A stretch of DNA of 64,000 bases from Betaproteobacteria bacterium (GTDB lineage: Bacteria; Pseudomonadota; Gammaproteobacteria; Burkholderiales; Rhodocyclaceae), in the NCBI GenBank assembly GCA_020621865.1, contig JAHRYW010000004.1, forward strand, positions 186,001 through 250,000, given 5' to 3'. Below, in pieces: positions 49,169 to 60,826 of the stretch (the first letter of the stretch is position 1; each line of letters starts with the position of its first letter). The translations under genes were made by a program, and so were the position numbers. The notes under the pieces were generated by a model. It saw nothing but the letters and a program-made list of their open reading frames with translations, had not been told where the DNA came from and ran no database searches.

Positions 49169-49762
49169 TTGGGCCTCAGGCATAGCTACACGCTGATCGC
49201 GCCGTTCTACGACGCGGCGATCGCCCGGGCCACCGAGGCCGCCCGGGCGCGTAGCCTGGCTGCACTGCCGGCTGAAGCGGGTCATGTGCTGCTGGCCGGT
49301 GTCGGCACCGGACTCGACCGGCCCCACCTGCCGCCGCAGCACCGCTATGTCGGCCTCGACCTGACCCACGCCATGCTGCGCCGCGCTTTGCCGCGGGCCG
49401 GACGGGTCGATTTCACACCAGTCCAGGGTGACGCGCAACGCCTGCCGTTTACCGACGCCGCTTTCGACAGCGCCGTGCTGCACCTGATCCTCGCCGTCGT
49501 CCCCGAACCGGCCCACTGTTTTGCGGAAATTGCCCGGGTCGTCAAACCCGGCGGGCAAGTCATCGTGTTCGACAAGTTCCTGCGTCGCGGCCAGCCGGCG
49601 CTGCTGCGGCGGATGATCAACCCGCTGGTGCGCCGAGTGGCGACGCGGCTCGACGTTGTCTTCGAGGATTTGCTGCCAGTTGCGCCCGGACTGGCGCTGG
49701 AGCACGACCAGCCGGCGCTAGTCGGCGGCTGGTTCCGGCTGATCCGACTCAGGAAGCTCTGA
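49169..49762 (+). CDS. Class I SAM-dependent methyltransferase (UbiE/PmtA-like)
   Basis: 197 residues with a probable TTG start 3 bases after the apaG stop. Starts [23 protein letters not shown] motif [17 protein letters not shown]; motif II region [15 protein letters not shown]; then [30 protein letters not shown] and [17 protein letters not shown]. The layout is that of UbiE or phospholipid N-methyltransferases; the substrate is not clear. Co-transcribed with apaG. Its 3' end overlaps the convergent AI-2E-type gene by 45 bases. Confidence 0.85.
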   Translation: MGLRHSYTLIAPFYDAAIARATEAARARSLAALPAEAGHVLLAGVGTGLDRPHLPPQHRYVGLDLTHAMLRRALPRAGRVDFTPVQGDAQRLPFTDAAFDSAVLHLILAVVPEPAHCFAEIARVVKPGGQVIVFDKFLRRGQPALLRRMINPLVRRVATRLDVVFEDLLPVAPGLALEHDQPALVGGWFRLIRLRKL

Positions 49763-50833
49763 CGGCTGCGCCTGCTCATCGTGGCCGAGCGCGTCGGCGA
49801 TCCAGGCCTGCATCAGGGTCCAGGTCACGGCCAGAACGACCGGGCCGACGAAGATGCCGATCAGGCCGAAACTCAGCATGCCGCCGATGACGCCGGCGAA
49901 GATCAGCAGCAGCGGCAGGTCGGCGCCGCGCTTGATCAGCATCGGGCGCAGAAAATTATCCAGGCTGCCGACGATCAGGCTCCAGACCAGCAAGGCGGTG
50001 GCCCAGCCGGTGTCACCCATCCAATACATCCAGCCGACGGCCGGCAACAGGATCAGCATCGGCCCGATCTGGGCAATGCACAGCATCAGCATGACCGCCG
50101 ACAGCAAGGCTGCGAACGGAACACCGGTCACGGCCAGGCCGATACCGCCGAGTACTGTCTGGACGATGGCGGTGACGCCGACGCCGAGCGCCACGCCGCG
50201 GATCGCCTGGCCGGCCAGGATGATCGAATTCTCGCCGCGCTCGCCAGCCAGCCGGCGCCCGAAGCGGCGGACCAGCCGGGCGCCGTCTTCGCCGCCAGCG
50301 TAGAGAATGGCGGCGATGGTGACGACCAACAGAAACTGGATCAGCATGCCGCCGAAGCCGCCAATCTGAGCGAGCACCCACTTACCGGTATCGGCCGCAT
50401 AGGGCGTCACCTTGGCGACAATACCGGTCGTTCCACCGGCGGCCAGCTGGGTCCAGCCGGCACTCAGTTTTTCGCCGACTAAGGGCAGCGTTTTGACCCA
50501 ATCCGGCGGCGGCGGCAAGCCATCGGCCGCCAGCGACTGAAAAGCTACGGTGACCTGCCCGGAATGCTCAAAAATGGTATCGATGGCCAGCCACAGCGGC
50601 AGCACCAGCAGTAGCAGCAGGGCCAGCGTCATGATCGCCACCGCCGGACTGCGGCGATGGCCGAGCCGCGCTTCCAGCGAGATGAACAGCGGCCAGGTGG
50701 CGACGACGATCATCGCCGCCCAGACGCCGGCCGCCAGGAAGGGCCGCAACACCCACAAACTCAGGCCGATCAGCCCGAGGATGCAGAGGATGGCCAGCGT
50801 ATTGCGGGCCAGGTCACGGCGGATGTCGGTCAC
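49718..50833 (-). CDS. AI-2E/PerM-family membrane transporter
   Basis: 371 residues with about seven or eight helices. Family features: LAILCILGLIGLSLWVLRPFL at the start in parts, paired helices ILAGQAIRGVALGVGVTAIVQ, GIGLAVTGVPFAALLSAVMLMLCIAQIGPML and the C-terminal GVIGGMLSFGLIGIFVGPVVLAV segment. This is the YdiK/YhhT-like family, which includes TqsA (autoinducer-2 export) and Na+/H+ antiporters; the true substrate is unknown. Lies 28 bases downstream of argJ. Confidence 0.9.
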   Translation of the reverse strand: MTDIRRDLARNTLAILCILGLIGLSLWVLRPFLAAGVWAAMIVVATWPLFISLEARLGHRRSPAVAIMTLALLLLLVLPLWLAIDTIFEHSGQVTVAFQSLAADGLPPPPDWVKTLPLVGEKLSAGWTQLAAGGTTGIVAKVTPYAADTGKWVLAQIGGFGGMLIQFLLVVTIAAILYAGGEDGARLVRRFGRRLAGERGENSIILAGQAIRGVALGVGVTAIVQTVLGGIGLAVTGVPFAALLSAVMLMLCIAQIGPMLILLPAVGWMYWMGDTGWATALLVWSLIVGSLDNFLRPMLIKRGADLPLLLIFAGVIGGMLSFGLIGIFVGPVVLAVTWTLMQAWIADALGHDEQAQPSELPESDQPEPAAD

Positions 50834-50861
50834 GGCTCGCTTCCGTTCGGCTCCGGGTTGA

Positions 50862-52088
50862 TCAGCTGCGGTAATCCGCGTTGATCTTCACGTAGTCGTA
50901 GGAGAAATCGCAGGTGTAGACATTGGCTTTTGCTGCACCGCGACCCAGATCGACGCGGACGGTGATTTCGGCCTGGGCCATCACGCGGGCGCCGTCCTCT
51001 TCCTTGTAGGCTGCCGCCCGGCCGCCGTTTTCGGCGACCAGCACATCGTCCAGCCAGACCTTGACGCCATCGACATCGAGGTCGCCGATGCCGGCGTAGC
51101 CGATGGCGGCCAGGATGCGGCCGAGGTTGGGGTCGGAGGCAAAAAAGGCGGTCTTGACCAGCGGCGAGTGGCCGATGGCGTAGCCGACCTTGCGGCACTC
51201 TTCGGCATCCTTGCCGCCTTCGACGGCAACGGTGATGAACTTGGTCGCGCCTTCGCCGTCACGGACGATGGCCTGGGCCAGTTCGACGGCGACAGCGATC
51301 ATCGCCGCCTTGACTTCGGCCCAGCCGGCATCGTTTTCATCGGCAATCGTCACGCCAGACTGGCCGGAGGCGATCATCACGAAGGAGTCGTTGGTCGAGG
51401 TGTCGCCGTCGACGGTGATGCAGTTGAACGAGGCGTCAGCGGCTTCCTTGACCAGCTGGTCGAGCAGCGGCTGGGCAATGCCGGCGTCGGTGGCGACGAA
51501 ACCGAGCATGGTCGCCATGTTCGGCTTGATCATGCCGGCGCCCTTGGAAATTCCGGAAATGGTCACTTTTTTGCCATTGACCGTAGCATTCCGCGACGCC
51601 GCCTTGGCAATGGTGTCGGTGGTCATGATGGCGTGCGCGGCGGCATGCCAGTTGTCGGCATCCAGATTGGCCTTGGCGGCCGGCAGCCCGGCAACCAGAC
51701 GTTCGACTGGCAGCGGCTCGAGGATGACGCCGGTCGAGAACGGCAGCACCTGGTCGGCGCCGATGCCAAGCAGTTCGCCGACCGCATCGCAGGTCGCCTG
51801 TGCCGCCAGACGGCCCGGCTCGCCGGTACCGGCATTGGCGATGCCGGTATTGATGACCAGGGCACGGATGCCCTTGCCGGCCGCCAGATGGTTGCGGCAC
51901 AGCTGCACCGGCGCGGCGCAGAAGCGGTTCTGCGTGAACACGCCGGCCACCGTGCAACCGGCGTCGAGCGCGACCAGGGTCAGGTCGCGGCGGTTCTTCT
52001 TGCGGATTTCGGCTTCGGCGACACCGAGACGGACGCCGGCGACCGGAAAGAGTTGATCGGCAGCGGGCGTGGCGTAATTGACAGGCAT
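50862..52088 (-). CDS. argJ: Glutamate N-acetyltransferase / amino-acid acetyltransferase
   Basis: 408 residues. [53 protein letters not shown], the autocleavage site [15 protein letters not shown] (nucleophilic Thr that starts the beta chain) and [19 protein letters not shown]. It recycles the acetyl group in arginine synthesis. Copy G of the dispersed element gives [13 protein letters not shown] just before the cleavage region; as I recall the family, typical ArgJ has a segment of equal length there, so nothing seems to have been inserted. Confidence 0.97.
   Translation of the reverse strand: MPVNYATPAADQLFPVAGVRLGVAEAEIRKKNRRDLTLVALDAGCTVAGVFTQNRFCAAPVQLCRNHLAAGKGIRALVINTGIANAGTGEPGRLAAQATCDAVGELLGIGADQVLPFSTGVILEPLPVERLVAGLPAAKANLDADNWHAAAHAIMTTDTIAKAASRNATVNGKKVTISGISKGAGMIKPNMATMLGFVATDAGIAQPLLDQLVKEAADASFNCITVDGDTSTNDSFVMIASGQSGVTIADENDAGWAEVKAAMIAVAVELAQAIVRDGEGATKFITVAVEGGKDAEECRKVGYAIGHSPLVKTAFFASDPNLGRILAAIGYAGIGDLDVDGVKVWLDDVLVAENGGRAAAYKEEDGARVMAQAEITVRVDLGRGAAKANVYTCDFSYDYVKINADYRS
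51555..51591 (-). repeat. Dispersed element copy G, inside argJ
   Basis: Minus strand: core ATGCTACGGTC, AATGGC, AAAAAAG, TGACCATTTCC. In frame as Asn-Ala-Thr-Val-Asn-Gly-Lys-Lys. The second AT-rich segment is weak. Confidence 0.65.
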
Positions 52089-52107
52089 TCGTTGAACTCC
52101 AAAAGCA

Positions 52108-52132
52108 TCAAGGCACCGCCTTGGGTGCCTTG
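52108..52132. repeat. Small inverted repeat AAGGCACC / GGTGCCTT between argJ and secA
   Basis: Eight-base arms around GCCTTG, in the 53 bases between the secA stop and the argJ start. It could end secA transcription on the minus strand, although only a short broken T run follows. Confidence 0.4.
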
Positions 52133-52141
52133 GGGATCAGA

Positions 52142-54856
<2,715 letters not shown>

Positions 54857-54968
54857 CGCGATGGAATTGGTGTGTGCAGCAGGGTTTGCGCAGTGCGGCA
54901 AAACGACGATTCTAACACGCCCCCATGACCCGATGATGACGACCTAAATCAAGGCATTCGGCGAGCCA

Positions 54969-55892
54969 TCAGCGATGTTTGACCAGCGCAAATTCCTCGC
55001 CCCGCTTGAGAAACTGTGCCGGATTCTGGGCCACGCCCAACATGCGCACCTCGAAATGCAGGTGCGGCCCGGTGGACCGGCCGGTCGTACCGACCGCCCC
55101 CAGCCGCTCACCGCGTTTGACCAGCGTCCCGGGTTTGACATCCATGACGGACAAATGGGCATAGCGCGAAGTCAGGCCATCGCCGTGATCGACGTCGATC
55201 AGATTGCCGTATTCCGGGTGATAGCTGGCAGAGAGCACCACGCCGTCGGCAGCAACCACGACCGGGGTGCCGATTTCAGCGGAGAAATCCAGGCCCTCGT
55301 GCATGGCGCGCACGCCGGCGACCGGATCGGCCCGGTGGCCAAAAACCGACCCCAGGGTGGCGTTCTTGACTGGCAAGGTGGTGGGCAACAGACGATCCTT
55401 GACGCGCTTCTCGAGCAGTTTGAATTCAAGAAAGCCGAAATCGTCGGTTCGCCGCTCGACCTCGCTGGCCAGGCGATCGATTTCCGCCTGCAACTCGACC
55501 GGCGACAGCAGCGGGATGAAAGGCCCGCCCTGCCCCGGCTTGCCGGGAACGGCAACGGCTTCCGACTCGCGCTTGATCCCGGCCAGCCCGGAAACCCGGT
55601 CGCCCATGGCGTCCAATTGCAGCACGCGGGCCTGCAGCTCGCCCAGACGCGTGGCCATCAGTTGCAGGTTGTTGTCCAGGTAATCGCGGGTCTTCCGGGT
55701 TTCCTGCAATTGAAGGGAAACCAGCAGATCCTCGATCAGCGGCAGGCGCAGATGTACGGACAGCCAGGAAAACAGGGCGGACGTCGAGAAAACCAGCGCC
55801 AGGAAGACGAGCAGCGCCGCAACCAGATGCCGAGGCATAATGGTGATTGTGCGCGCCGCCTTCAGATGGCGCGAAACCAGAATAATCTGCAC
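54969..55892 (-). CDS. M23-family murein endopeptidase with coiled coil
   Basis: 307 residues with a GTG start at 55892 preceded by a perfect AGGAGG at 7-base distance; the open frame to 55982 would overlap dciA. One membrane anchor (VAALLVFLALVFSTSALFSWL), a coiled coil (about 55-150) and a LytM domain: FGHRADPVAGVRAMHEGLDFSAEIGTPVV in parts, DVDHGDGLTSRYAHLSV, GTTGRSTGPHLHFEVRM with the HxH metal site. It cuts peptidoglycan cross-links or activates amidases in the periplasm. Divergent from dciA with only 10 bases between start codons. Confidence 0.92.
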   Translation of the reverse strand: MQIILVSRHLKAARTITIMPRHLVAALLVFLALVFSTSALFSWLSVHLRLPLIEDLLVSLQLQETRKTRDYLDNNLQLMATRLGELQARVLQLDAMGDRVSGLAGIKRESEAVAVPGKPGQGGPFIPLLSPVELQAEIDRLASEVERRTDDFGFLEFKLLEKRVKDRLLPTTLPVKNATLGSVFGHRADPVAGVRAMHEGLDFSAEIGTPVVVAADGVVLSASYHPEYGNLIDVDHGDGLTSRYAHLSVMDVKPGTLVKRGERLGAVGTTGRSTGPHLHFEVRMLGVAQNPAQFLKRGEEFALVKHR

Positions 55893-55902
55893 GGAACCTC
55901 CT

Positions 55903-56337
55903 ATGTACAAAGGGCCTGAGCAATACCTCGACAGCGATGCCGCCGCGGGCCGCATCATGGCCCACGCTCGCCTGTTGCTCAAACTCTCCCGTCGCTTCGA
56001 AGCGGTCGCCCCGATCGGGCTGCGCCACTCCGCACACGTTGCGAATTACAAGTCGGGGAAAATCGTTATCCACGCCGATAACGGCGCGGTCGCCGCCAAG
56101 ATTCGCCAGTTGAGTCAGCGTTTGAGCGACGAGTTATCGAAAGGAGGGACGGAGTGTAGCGGCATCGAAGTAAAAGTTCAACCCCGCCAAATTCCTTCCC
56201 AATCAACGACTTCAACTCAGAAGCCATTGTCCGACAAGGCCATTGGAATGCTGCGCTCGACGTCGGAAAAGCTGCCCAAAGGGTCGCTGAAGGAAGCCCT
56301 GGAACGCCTGCTGGCGCGGGCCGCTAAAGCGGAATGA
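55903..56337 (+). CDS. dciA: DciA-family protein (DUF721), replicative helicase loader
   Basis: 144 residues from ATG 55903 (MYKGPEQYLDSDAAAGRIMAHARLL). The N-terminal KH-like domain has LLKLSRRFEAVAPIGLRHSAHVANYKSGKIVIHADNGAVAAKIRQL in parts, typical of short betaproteobacterial DUF721 proteins; a flexible tail follows. DciA loads the DnaB helicase at replication start in bacteria lacking DnaC/DnaI. Usually found next to secA and an M23 gene, as here. The start codon is 10 bases from that of the divergent peptidase. Confidence 0.85.
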   Translation: MYKGPEQYLDSDAAAGRIMAHARLLLKLSRRFEAVAPIGLRHSAHVANYKSGKIVIHADNGAVAAKIRQLSQRLSDELSKGGTECSGIEVKVQPRQIPSQSTTSTQKPLSDKAIGMLRSTSEKLPKGSLKEALERLLARAAKAE

Positions 56338-56512
56338 TCGCCAGGCGCTCGATGAACATCAGCGCGAAAACAATCAGCGCGAAGACGATGCCGTATTTGA
56401 ACAGACGTCCGCTCAGAGCGAGGTAACTGCGGTTGCCGGTCAGCGCATAGACGACCAGCCCGACGCCGATGGCGACGACCAGGATGGCTGCCAGAAGACG
56501 CAGCAGCCACAT
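56324..56512 (-). CDS. Small two-helix membrane protein, unknown function
   Basis: 62 residues: helix 1 LLRLLAAILVVAIGVGLVVYAL, short loop TGNRSYLALSGRLFKY, helix 2 GIVFALIVFALMFIERLAI. The end overlaps dciA by 14 bases (convergent). I do not recognise a characterised family. It may be co-transcribed with the peptidase/secA side or stand alone. Confidence 0.7.
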   Translation of the reverse strand: MWLLRLLAAILVVAIGVGLVVYALTGNRSYLALSGRLFKYGIVFALIVFALMFIERLAIIPL

Positions 56513-56619
56513 CGCGCTATTCCTTGGTCGGCGCGCTCAGGCCGCGAAGACGAGCCGCAGACAGTGCTTTAGCACGGCAAGGCGACGTCGACAAAGGCAT
56601 GAGGACGCTGGGCAAGGAA

Positions 56620-57534
56620 TCAAGCCGCCTGTTCGAGCCAGCGGGTAACGCCGCTGGGTGCGTTTGCCGCGTCCTCGAAGGTAGCGATTTCCCAAGACTC
56701 GCGCTGTTCGAGCAGGGCGCGGGCAAGCATGTTGTTCAGCGCGTGGCCGCCCTTGTGCGACGAATAGGCGGCGAGCAGCGGGTGGCCGAGCAGATAGAGG
56801 TCGCCAACCGCGTCGAGGATCTTGTGTTTGACGAACTCGTCGCCGTAGCGCAGGCCATCCTGGTTCAGGACGCGGAACTCGTCGAGGACGATGGCGTTTT
56901 CCAGACCGCCGCCCAGGGCCAGGCCGTTTTCGCGCAGGTATTCGACTTCCTGCATGAAGCCGAAGGTGCGGGCGCGGGCGACCTCGCGGACATAGGACTG
57001 TTCGGCAAAATCGATTTCAGCTTTCTGGGCCGACTTGTCGATGGCCGGATGGTTGAAGACGATGGAGAAAGCCAGACGATAACCGTCGTAAGGCTCGAAG
57101 CGCGCCCACTTATCGCCGTCGCGGACTTCGATCGGCTTGGTGACGCGGATGAATTTTTTGGCGGCGTTCTGTTCCTCAATCCCGGCAGACTGGATCAGGA
57201 AGACAAACGGGGCAGCTGAACCGTCGAGGATGGGCACTTCCGGTGCGTCCAGATCGACCCAGGCGTTATCGATACCGAGGCCGGCCAGCGCGGACATCAG
57301 GTGTTCGATGGTGCCAACCTTGACTCCGTCCTTTTCGAGACAGGAGCACATGCGCGTATCGCCGACCATCAAAGCCTGGGCGGGAATATCCACCGGCTCG
57401 GGCAGGTCGACGCGACGGAAGACGATGCCGGTATCCGGAGCGGCCGGGCGCAGGGTCATGTTGACCTTGACGCCACCGTGCAGGCCGACGCCGGAGGCGC
57501 GGATGACGGTCTTCAACGTGCGTTGCTTGAGCAT
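56620..57534 (-). CDS. lpxC: UDP-3-O-acyl-N-acetylglucosamine deacetylase
   Basis: 304 residues from ATG 57534 ([21 protein letters not shown]). Zinc motifs [15 protein letters not shown] (His), [17 protein letters not shown] (His and Asp) and the catalytic late His in [15 protein letters not shown]. First committed step of lipid A synthesis. Last gene of the division cluster after ftsZ, the usual proteobacterial order. Confidence 0.97.
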   Translation of the reverse strand: MLKQRTLKTVIRASGVGLHGGVKVNMTLRPAAPDTGIVFRRVDLPEPVDIPAQALMVGDTRMCSCLEKDGVKVGTIEHLMSALAGLGIDNAWVDLDAPEVPILDGSAAPFVFLIQSAGIEEQNAAKKFIRVTKPIEVRDGDKWARFEPYDGYRLAFSIVFNHPAIDKSAQKAEIDFAEQSYVREVARARTFGFMQEVEYLRENGLALGGGLENAIVLDEFRVLNQDGLRYGDEFVKHKILDAVGDLYLLGHPLLAAYSSHKGGHALNNMLARALLEQRESWEIATFEDAANAPSGVTRWLEQAA

Positions 57535-57617
57535 GCTAAGTGTTTGAATGATTGGGGAAGGCAGCGGATTGTAACACAAGCCGCCGCCACCCTTTTTCAG
57601 AGAGAGTTTTTGTCACA

Positions 57618-58805
57618 TCAATCCGCCTGCTTGCGCAGGAAAGCCGGGATGTCGTAACGATCGACGCCGCTGTTGGCCAAAGCCTCGACGGTGACGTTGC
57701 GCTTGCGCACGACGGCCGGCACATCGGCGATCTGGTTGTAGTCGATGGCCGGACCGGCACCGAAGGCGACGGCGTCGTGCGTGCCGGTAGCCTGGGCCTG
57801 GACGAGCACCGGCTGGGTGAACACTTCCGGCTTGCTGCGGGCAACGGCAGCCGCCTGGCCGAGGCCGGTGGCAACGACGGTGACGCGCAGGGCATCGCCC
57901 ATCAGCTCGTCATAAACCGCACCGAAGATAATGTGCGCGTCTTCGGCGGCGAAGGCCTTGACGGTGTTCATCACCTCGTTGACTTCCTTCATCTTCAGGT
58001 TGCCCTTGGCGGCGGTGATATTGACCAGCACGCCCTTGGCACCGGACAGGTTGATGCCTTCGAGCAGCGGCGAAGCCACGGCCTGCTCGGCGGCGATGCG
58101 GGCGCGGTCGACGCCGGCAGCGGCGGCGGAGCCCATCATGGCGCGGCCCATTTCACCCATGACCGTACGCACGTCTTCGAAGTCGACGTTGACCAGGCCC
58201 GGGTAGGTAATGATTTCGGCGATACCGCCAACGGCATTTTTCAGCACGTCGTCGGCGGCCTTGAAGCAATCGTCGACATCGGCGTCGTCGCCCATGACTT
58301 CCATCAGCTTGTCATTGAGGATGACGATCAGCGAATCGACGTGCTTGGCGAATTCGGCGATGCCGGCTTCGGCCGACTTCAGGCGCTTGCCGCCTTCGAA
58401 GCCGAACGGCTTGGTGACCACGCCGACGGTCAGGATGCCCATTTCGCGGGCGATTTCAGCAACCACCGGGGCAGCGCCGGTACCCGTGCCACCGCCCATG
58501 CCGGCGGTGATGAAGGCCATGTGCGCGCCTTCCAGCGTCGCGCGGATTTCGTCGCGGTGTGCGTCGGCAGCGGCCTTGCCGGCTTCCGGCTTGGCGCCGG
58601 CGCCGAGGCCAGTCTTGCCGAGCGACAGCTTGCTCGATGCCGCATTGCGGCTCAGCGCCTGGGCGTCGGTGTTGGCGGCGATGAATTCGACGCCGCTGAC
58701 GCCTTCGCGAATCATGTGCTCAATGGCATTGCCGCCGGCACCGCCGACGCCGAATACCTTGATGATCGTACCGACTTCTTCGTCCTTCTCGATGATCTCA
58801 AACAT
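57618..58805 (-). CDS. ftsZ: Cell division GTPase FtsZ
   Basis: 395 residues from ATG 58805, with AGGAGG 8 bases upstream; the GTG 6 bases earlier is too close to that site. IKVFGVGGAGGNAIEHMI, tubulin signature GMGGGTGTGAAPVVAEIA, T7 loop GLVNVDFEDVRTVMGEMG, and the C-terminal peptide DRYDIPAFLRKQAD that binds FtsA and ZipA. It forms the Z ring. Confidence 0.98.
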   Translation of the reverse strand: MFEIIEKDEEVGTIIKVFGVGGAGGNAIEHMIREGVSGVEFIAANTDAQALSRNAASSKLSLGKTGLGAGAKPEAGKAAADAHRDEIRATLEGAHMAFITAGMGGGTGTGAAPVVAEIAREMGILTVGVVTKPFGFEGGKRLKSAEAGIAEFAKHVDSLIVILNDKLMEVMGDDADVDDCFKAADDVLKNAVGGIAEIITYPGLVNVDFEDVRTVMGEMGRAMMGSAAAAGVDRARIAAEQAVASPLLEGINLSGAKGVLVNITAAKGNLKMKEVNEVMNTVKAFAAEDAHIIFGAVYDELMGDALRVTVVATGLGQAAAVARSKPEVFTQPVLVQAQATGTHDAVAFGAGPAIDYNQIADVPAVVRKRNVTVEALANSGVDRYDIPAFLRKQAD

Positions 58806-58843
58806 GGTCACTACCTCCTCTGAAAAAACTGTTCAATGACAAA

Positions 58844-60073
58844 TCAAAAATTCTTGACGAACCAGGACTTCATGCCTTCGAAGACATCCTTGAAGCCCTG
58901 CTTTTCCTGGATCTTCTGGCCGCGCTTGCGCTGGGCCTGCGCTTCGAGCAGCAGGCCGTAGGCGGTCGAAAAGCGCGGGCTTTGCACGACGTCGGCCAGG
59001 CTGCCGGTGTATTTCGGGTTGCCGAGACGGACCGGCATGTGGAAGATTTCCTCGCCCAGCTCGACCATGCCCGGCATGACGCTGGCACCACCGGTCAGCA
59101 CGATGCCGGAGGACAGCACTTCCTCGAAACCGGCACGGCGCAGTTCGTTCTGGATCAATTCGTAGAGCTCTTCGACGCGCGGCTGGATGACGTCGGCCAG
59201 CGCCCGGCGCGACAGCTTGCGGCTGGGACGATCATCGACGCCGGCAACGTCGAGGTTCTCGCTGACATCGGCCAGCTGCGACAGGGCGCAGCCGTACTTG
59301 CACTTGATGTCCTCGGCCTCGCGGGTCGGCGTGCGCAGCGCCATGGCGATGTCGTTGGTGATCTGGTCGCCGGCAATCGGAATCACCGAGGTGTGGCGGA
59401 TGGCGCCCTGGGTCCACACGGCGATGTCGGTCGTGCCACCGCCAATGTCGATCAGGCAGACGCCTAGATCTTTCTCGTCCTCGGAGAGCACCGCGTAGCT
59501 GGAGGCCAGCGGCTGCAGCACCAGGTCATTGACTTCCAGGCCGCAGCGGCGGACGCACTTGACGATGTTCTGGGCGGCCGAGACGGCGCCGGTGACGATG
59601 TGGGTCTTTACTTCCAGGCGCATGCCGCTCATGCCGATCGGCTCGCGGATGCCGTCCTGGCCGTCGATGACGAATTCCTGGGTGAGGATGTGCAGGATTT
59701 CCTGATCGGCCGGAATCGGCATCGCCTTGGCGGTTTCGATGACGCGCTCGACGTCGCTCTGGGTGACTTCCTTGTCCTTGATCGCCACCATGCCGTTCGA
59801 GTTGAAGCTCTTGATGTGGCTGCCGGCGATCCCGGTATAGACGTTGCTGACCTTGCAGTCGGCCATCAGCTCGACTTCCTGGACGACGCGGCTGATGGTG
59901 TGCACCGTTTCCTCGATGTTGACCACGACACCCTTCTTCAAGCCGCGCGAATCCTGCGAGCCCATGCCGATCACGTTGAGGTTGCCCTCGTTGTTGATCT
60001 CGGCGACCAGCGCGACGATCTTCGACGTCCCGATGTCCAGACCGACGACCAGATCCTTGTTGTCCCTGCTCAT
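58844..60073 (-). CDS. ftsA: Cell division protein FtsA
   Basis: 409 residues from ATG 60073 (MSRDNKDLVVGLDIGTSKIV). Actin-like ATPase: VGLDIGTSKIVALVAEI, the 1C domain, LIDIGGGTTDIAVWTQGAI, VLTGGASVMPGMVELGEEIF, and the C-terminal amphipathic membrane-targeting helix FEGMKSWFVKNF. It tethers FtsZ to the membrane. Starts 4 bases after ftsQ. Confidence 0.97.
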   Translation of the reverse strand: MSRDNKDLVVGLDIGTSKIVALVAEINNEGNLNVIGMGSQDSRGLKKGVVVNIEETVHTISRVVQEVELMADCKVSNVYTGIAGSHIKSFNSNGMVAIKDKEVTQSDVERVIETAKAMPIPADQEILHILTQEFVIDGQDGIREPIGMSGMRLEVKTHIVTGAVSAAQNIVKCVRRCGLEVNDLVLQPLASSYAVLSEDEKDLGVCLIDIGGGTTDIAVWTQGAIRHTSVIPIAGDQITNDIAMALRTPTREAEDIKCKYGCALSQLADVSENLDVAGVDDRPSRKLSRRALADVIQPRVEELYELIQNELRRAGFEEVLSSGIVLTGGASVMPGMVELGEEIFHMPVRLGNPKYTGSLADVVQSPRFSTAYGLLLEAQAQRKRGQKIQEKQGFKDVFEGMKSWFVKNF

Positions 60074-60077
60074 ATGC

Positions 60078-60818
60078 TTACTTTCCCTTCGCCTCGCCCG
60101 CGACTCGCATCGCGAAACCATTCGGATACCGCAAATCCACCACCGCCGGCCGGACCGCCCGTTTGGCGACCGTTTCCGGATAAATCTCGATAAAGCGCGC
60201 CAGCCTTACGCCGACCGGCGCCTTCGGCTGCTCGCGGCCGATGTCCACCAACATGCCGTTCTGCAACTTCAACTGCCAGGCCAGGCGCGGCGACAAGGTC
60301 ACCTGCACCGGCGTTTCGCCGACCGTCCTGAACGCGCCGATGAAATCGCCGTAATGCTTCAGCACTTCCTGCGCCGTCCCTTGCGGTCCGAAGAGCAGCG
60401 GCAGGCCGCTCGATTCCGTCTCGGGCAGCATCGCCGCGAAGACCTCGCCGTAGCTGTTGACCAGTTCGCCCCGCCCCTCGCCCCAGCGGGCGACCGGCTT
60501 GTGTTCCTCGATGCTGATTTCCAGCCGGTCCGGCCATTGCCGCCGAACATCGACCTTGCGCACCCAGGGCAGCTTTTCCAGCGCACCACGCACGGCTTCC
60601 AGATTCAGACTGAAGAAATTGCCCTTCAAAGCCTGCGGCAGCACCTGCTCCACCTCGCCGCGCTTGGTGTGCGGCAACACGTCGGCAAACACCACATGCC
60701 GCACCGGCAGCGACGGCACGCGCACCAGCCAGACCGCGGCGGCGGCCAGCAAGGCGGCGGCAGCGACCAGCATCAGCAGGTCGGCAATCGCGTTCAGCAG
60801 GTGCGGTTTGTTCCACAT
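60078..60818 (-). CDS. ftsQ: Cell division protein FtsQ
   Basis: 246 residues: short cytoplasmic N terminus, helix LLMLVAAAALLAAAAVWLV, POTRA domain (LPVRHVVFADVLPHTKRGEVEQVLPQAL in parts, NLEAVRGALEKLPWVRKVDV, WPDRLEISIEEHKPVARW) and a beta domain (LVNSYGEVFAA). It links early and late divisome parts (FtsB/FtsL). Starts 8 bases after the ddl stop. Confidence 0.96.
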   Translation of the reverse strand: MWNKPHLLNAIADLLMLVAAAALLAAAAVWLVRVPSLPVRHVVFADVLPHTKRGEVEQVLPQALKGNFFSLNLEAVRGALEKLPWVRKVDVRRQWPDRLEISIEEHKPVARWGEGRGELVNSYGEVFAAMLPETESSGLPLLFGPQGTAQEVLKHYGDFIGAFRTVGETPVQVTLSPRLAWQLKLQNGMLVDIGREQPKAPVGVRLARFIEIYPETVAKRAVRPAVVDLRYPNGFAMRVAGEAKGK

Positions 60819-60826
60819 TCATCCAC

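Noticed and set aside
48746-49705. N-terminal extension of rpe over apaG and the methyltransferase
   Set aside because: The Rpe domain begins at [17 protein letters not shown]; the extension is antisense to two well-supported genes.
50543-50581. Possible ninth copy of the dispersed element (GCTACGGTG followed by CCCGGAA and CAAAAAT)
   Set aside because: The core differs at the end, the spacing is off, and it lies antisense to the AI-2E-type gene, unlike all other intragenic copies. Similarity looks like chance.
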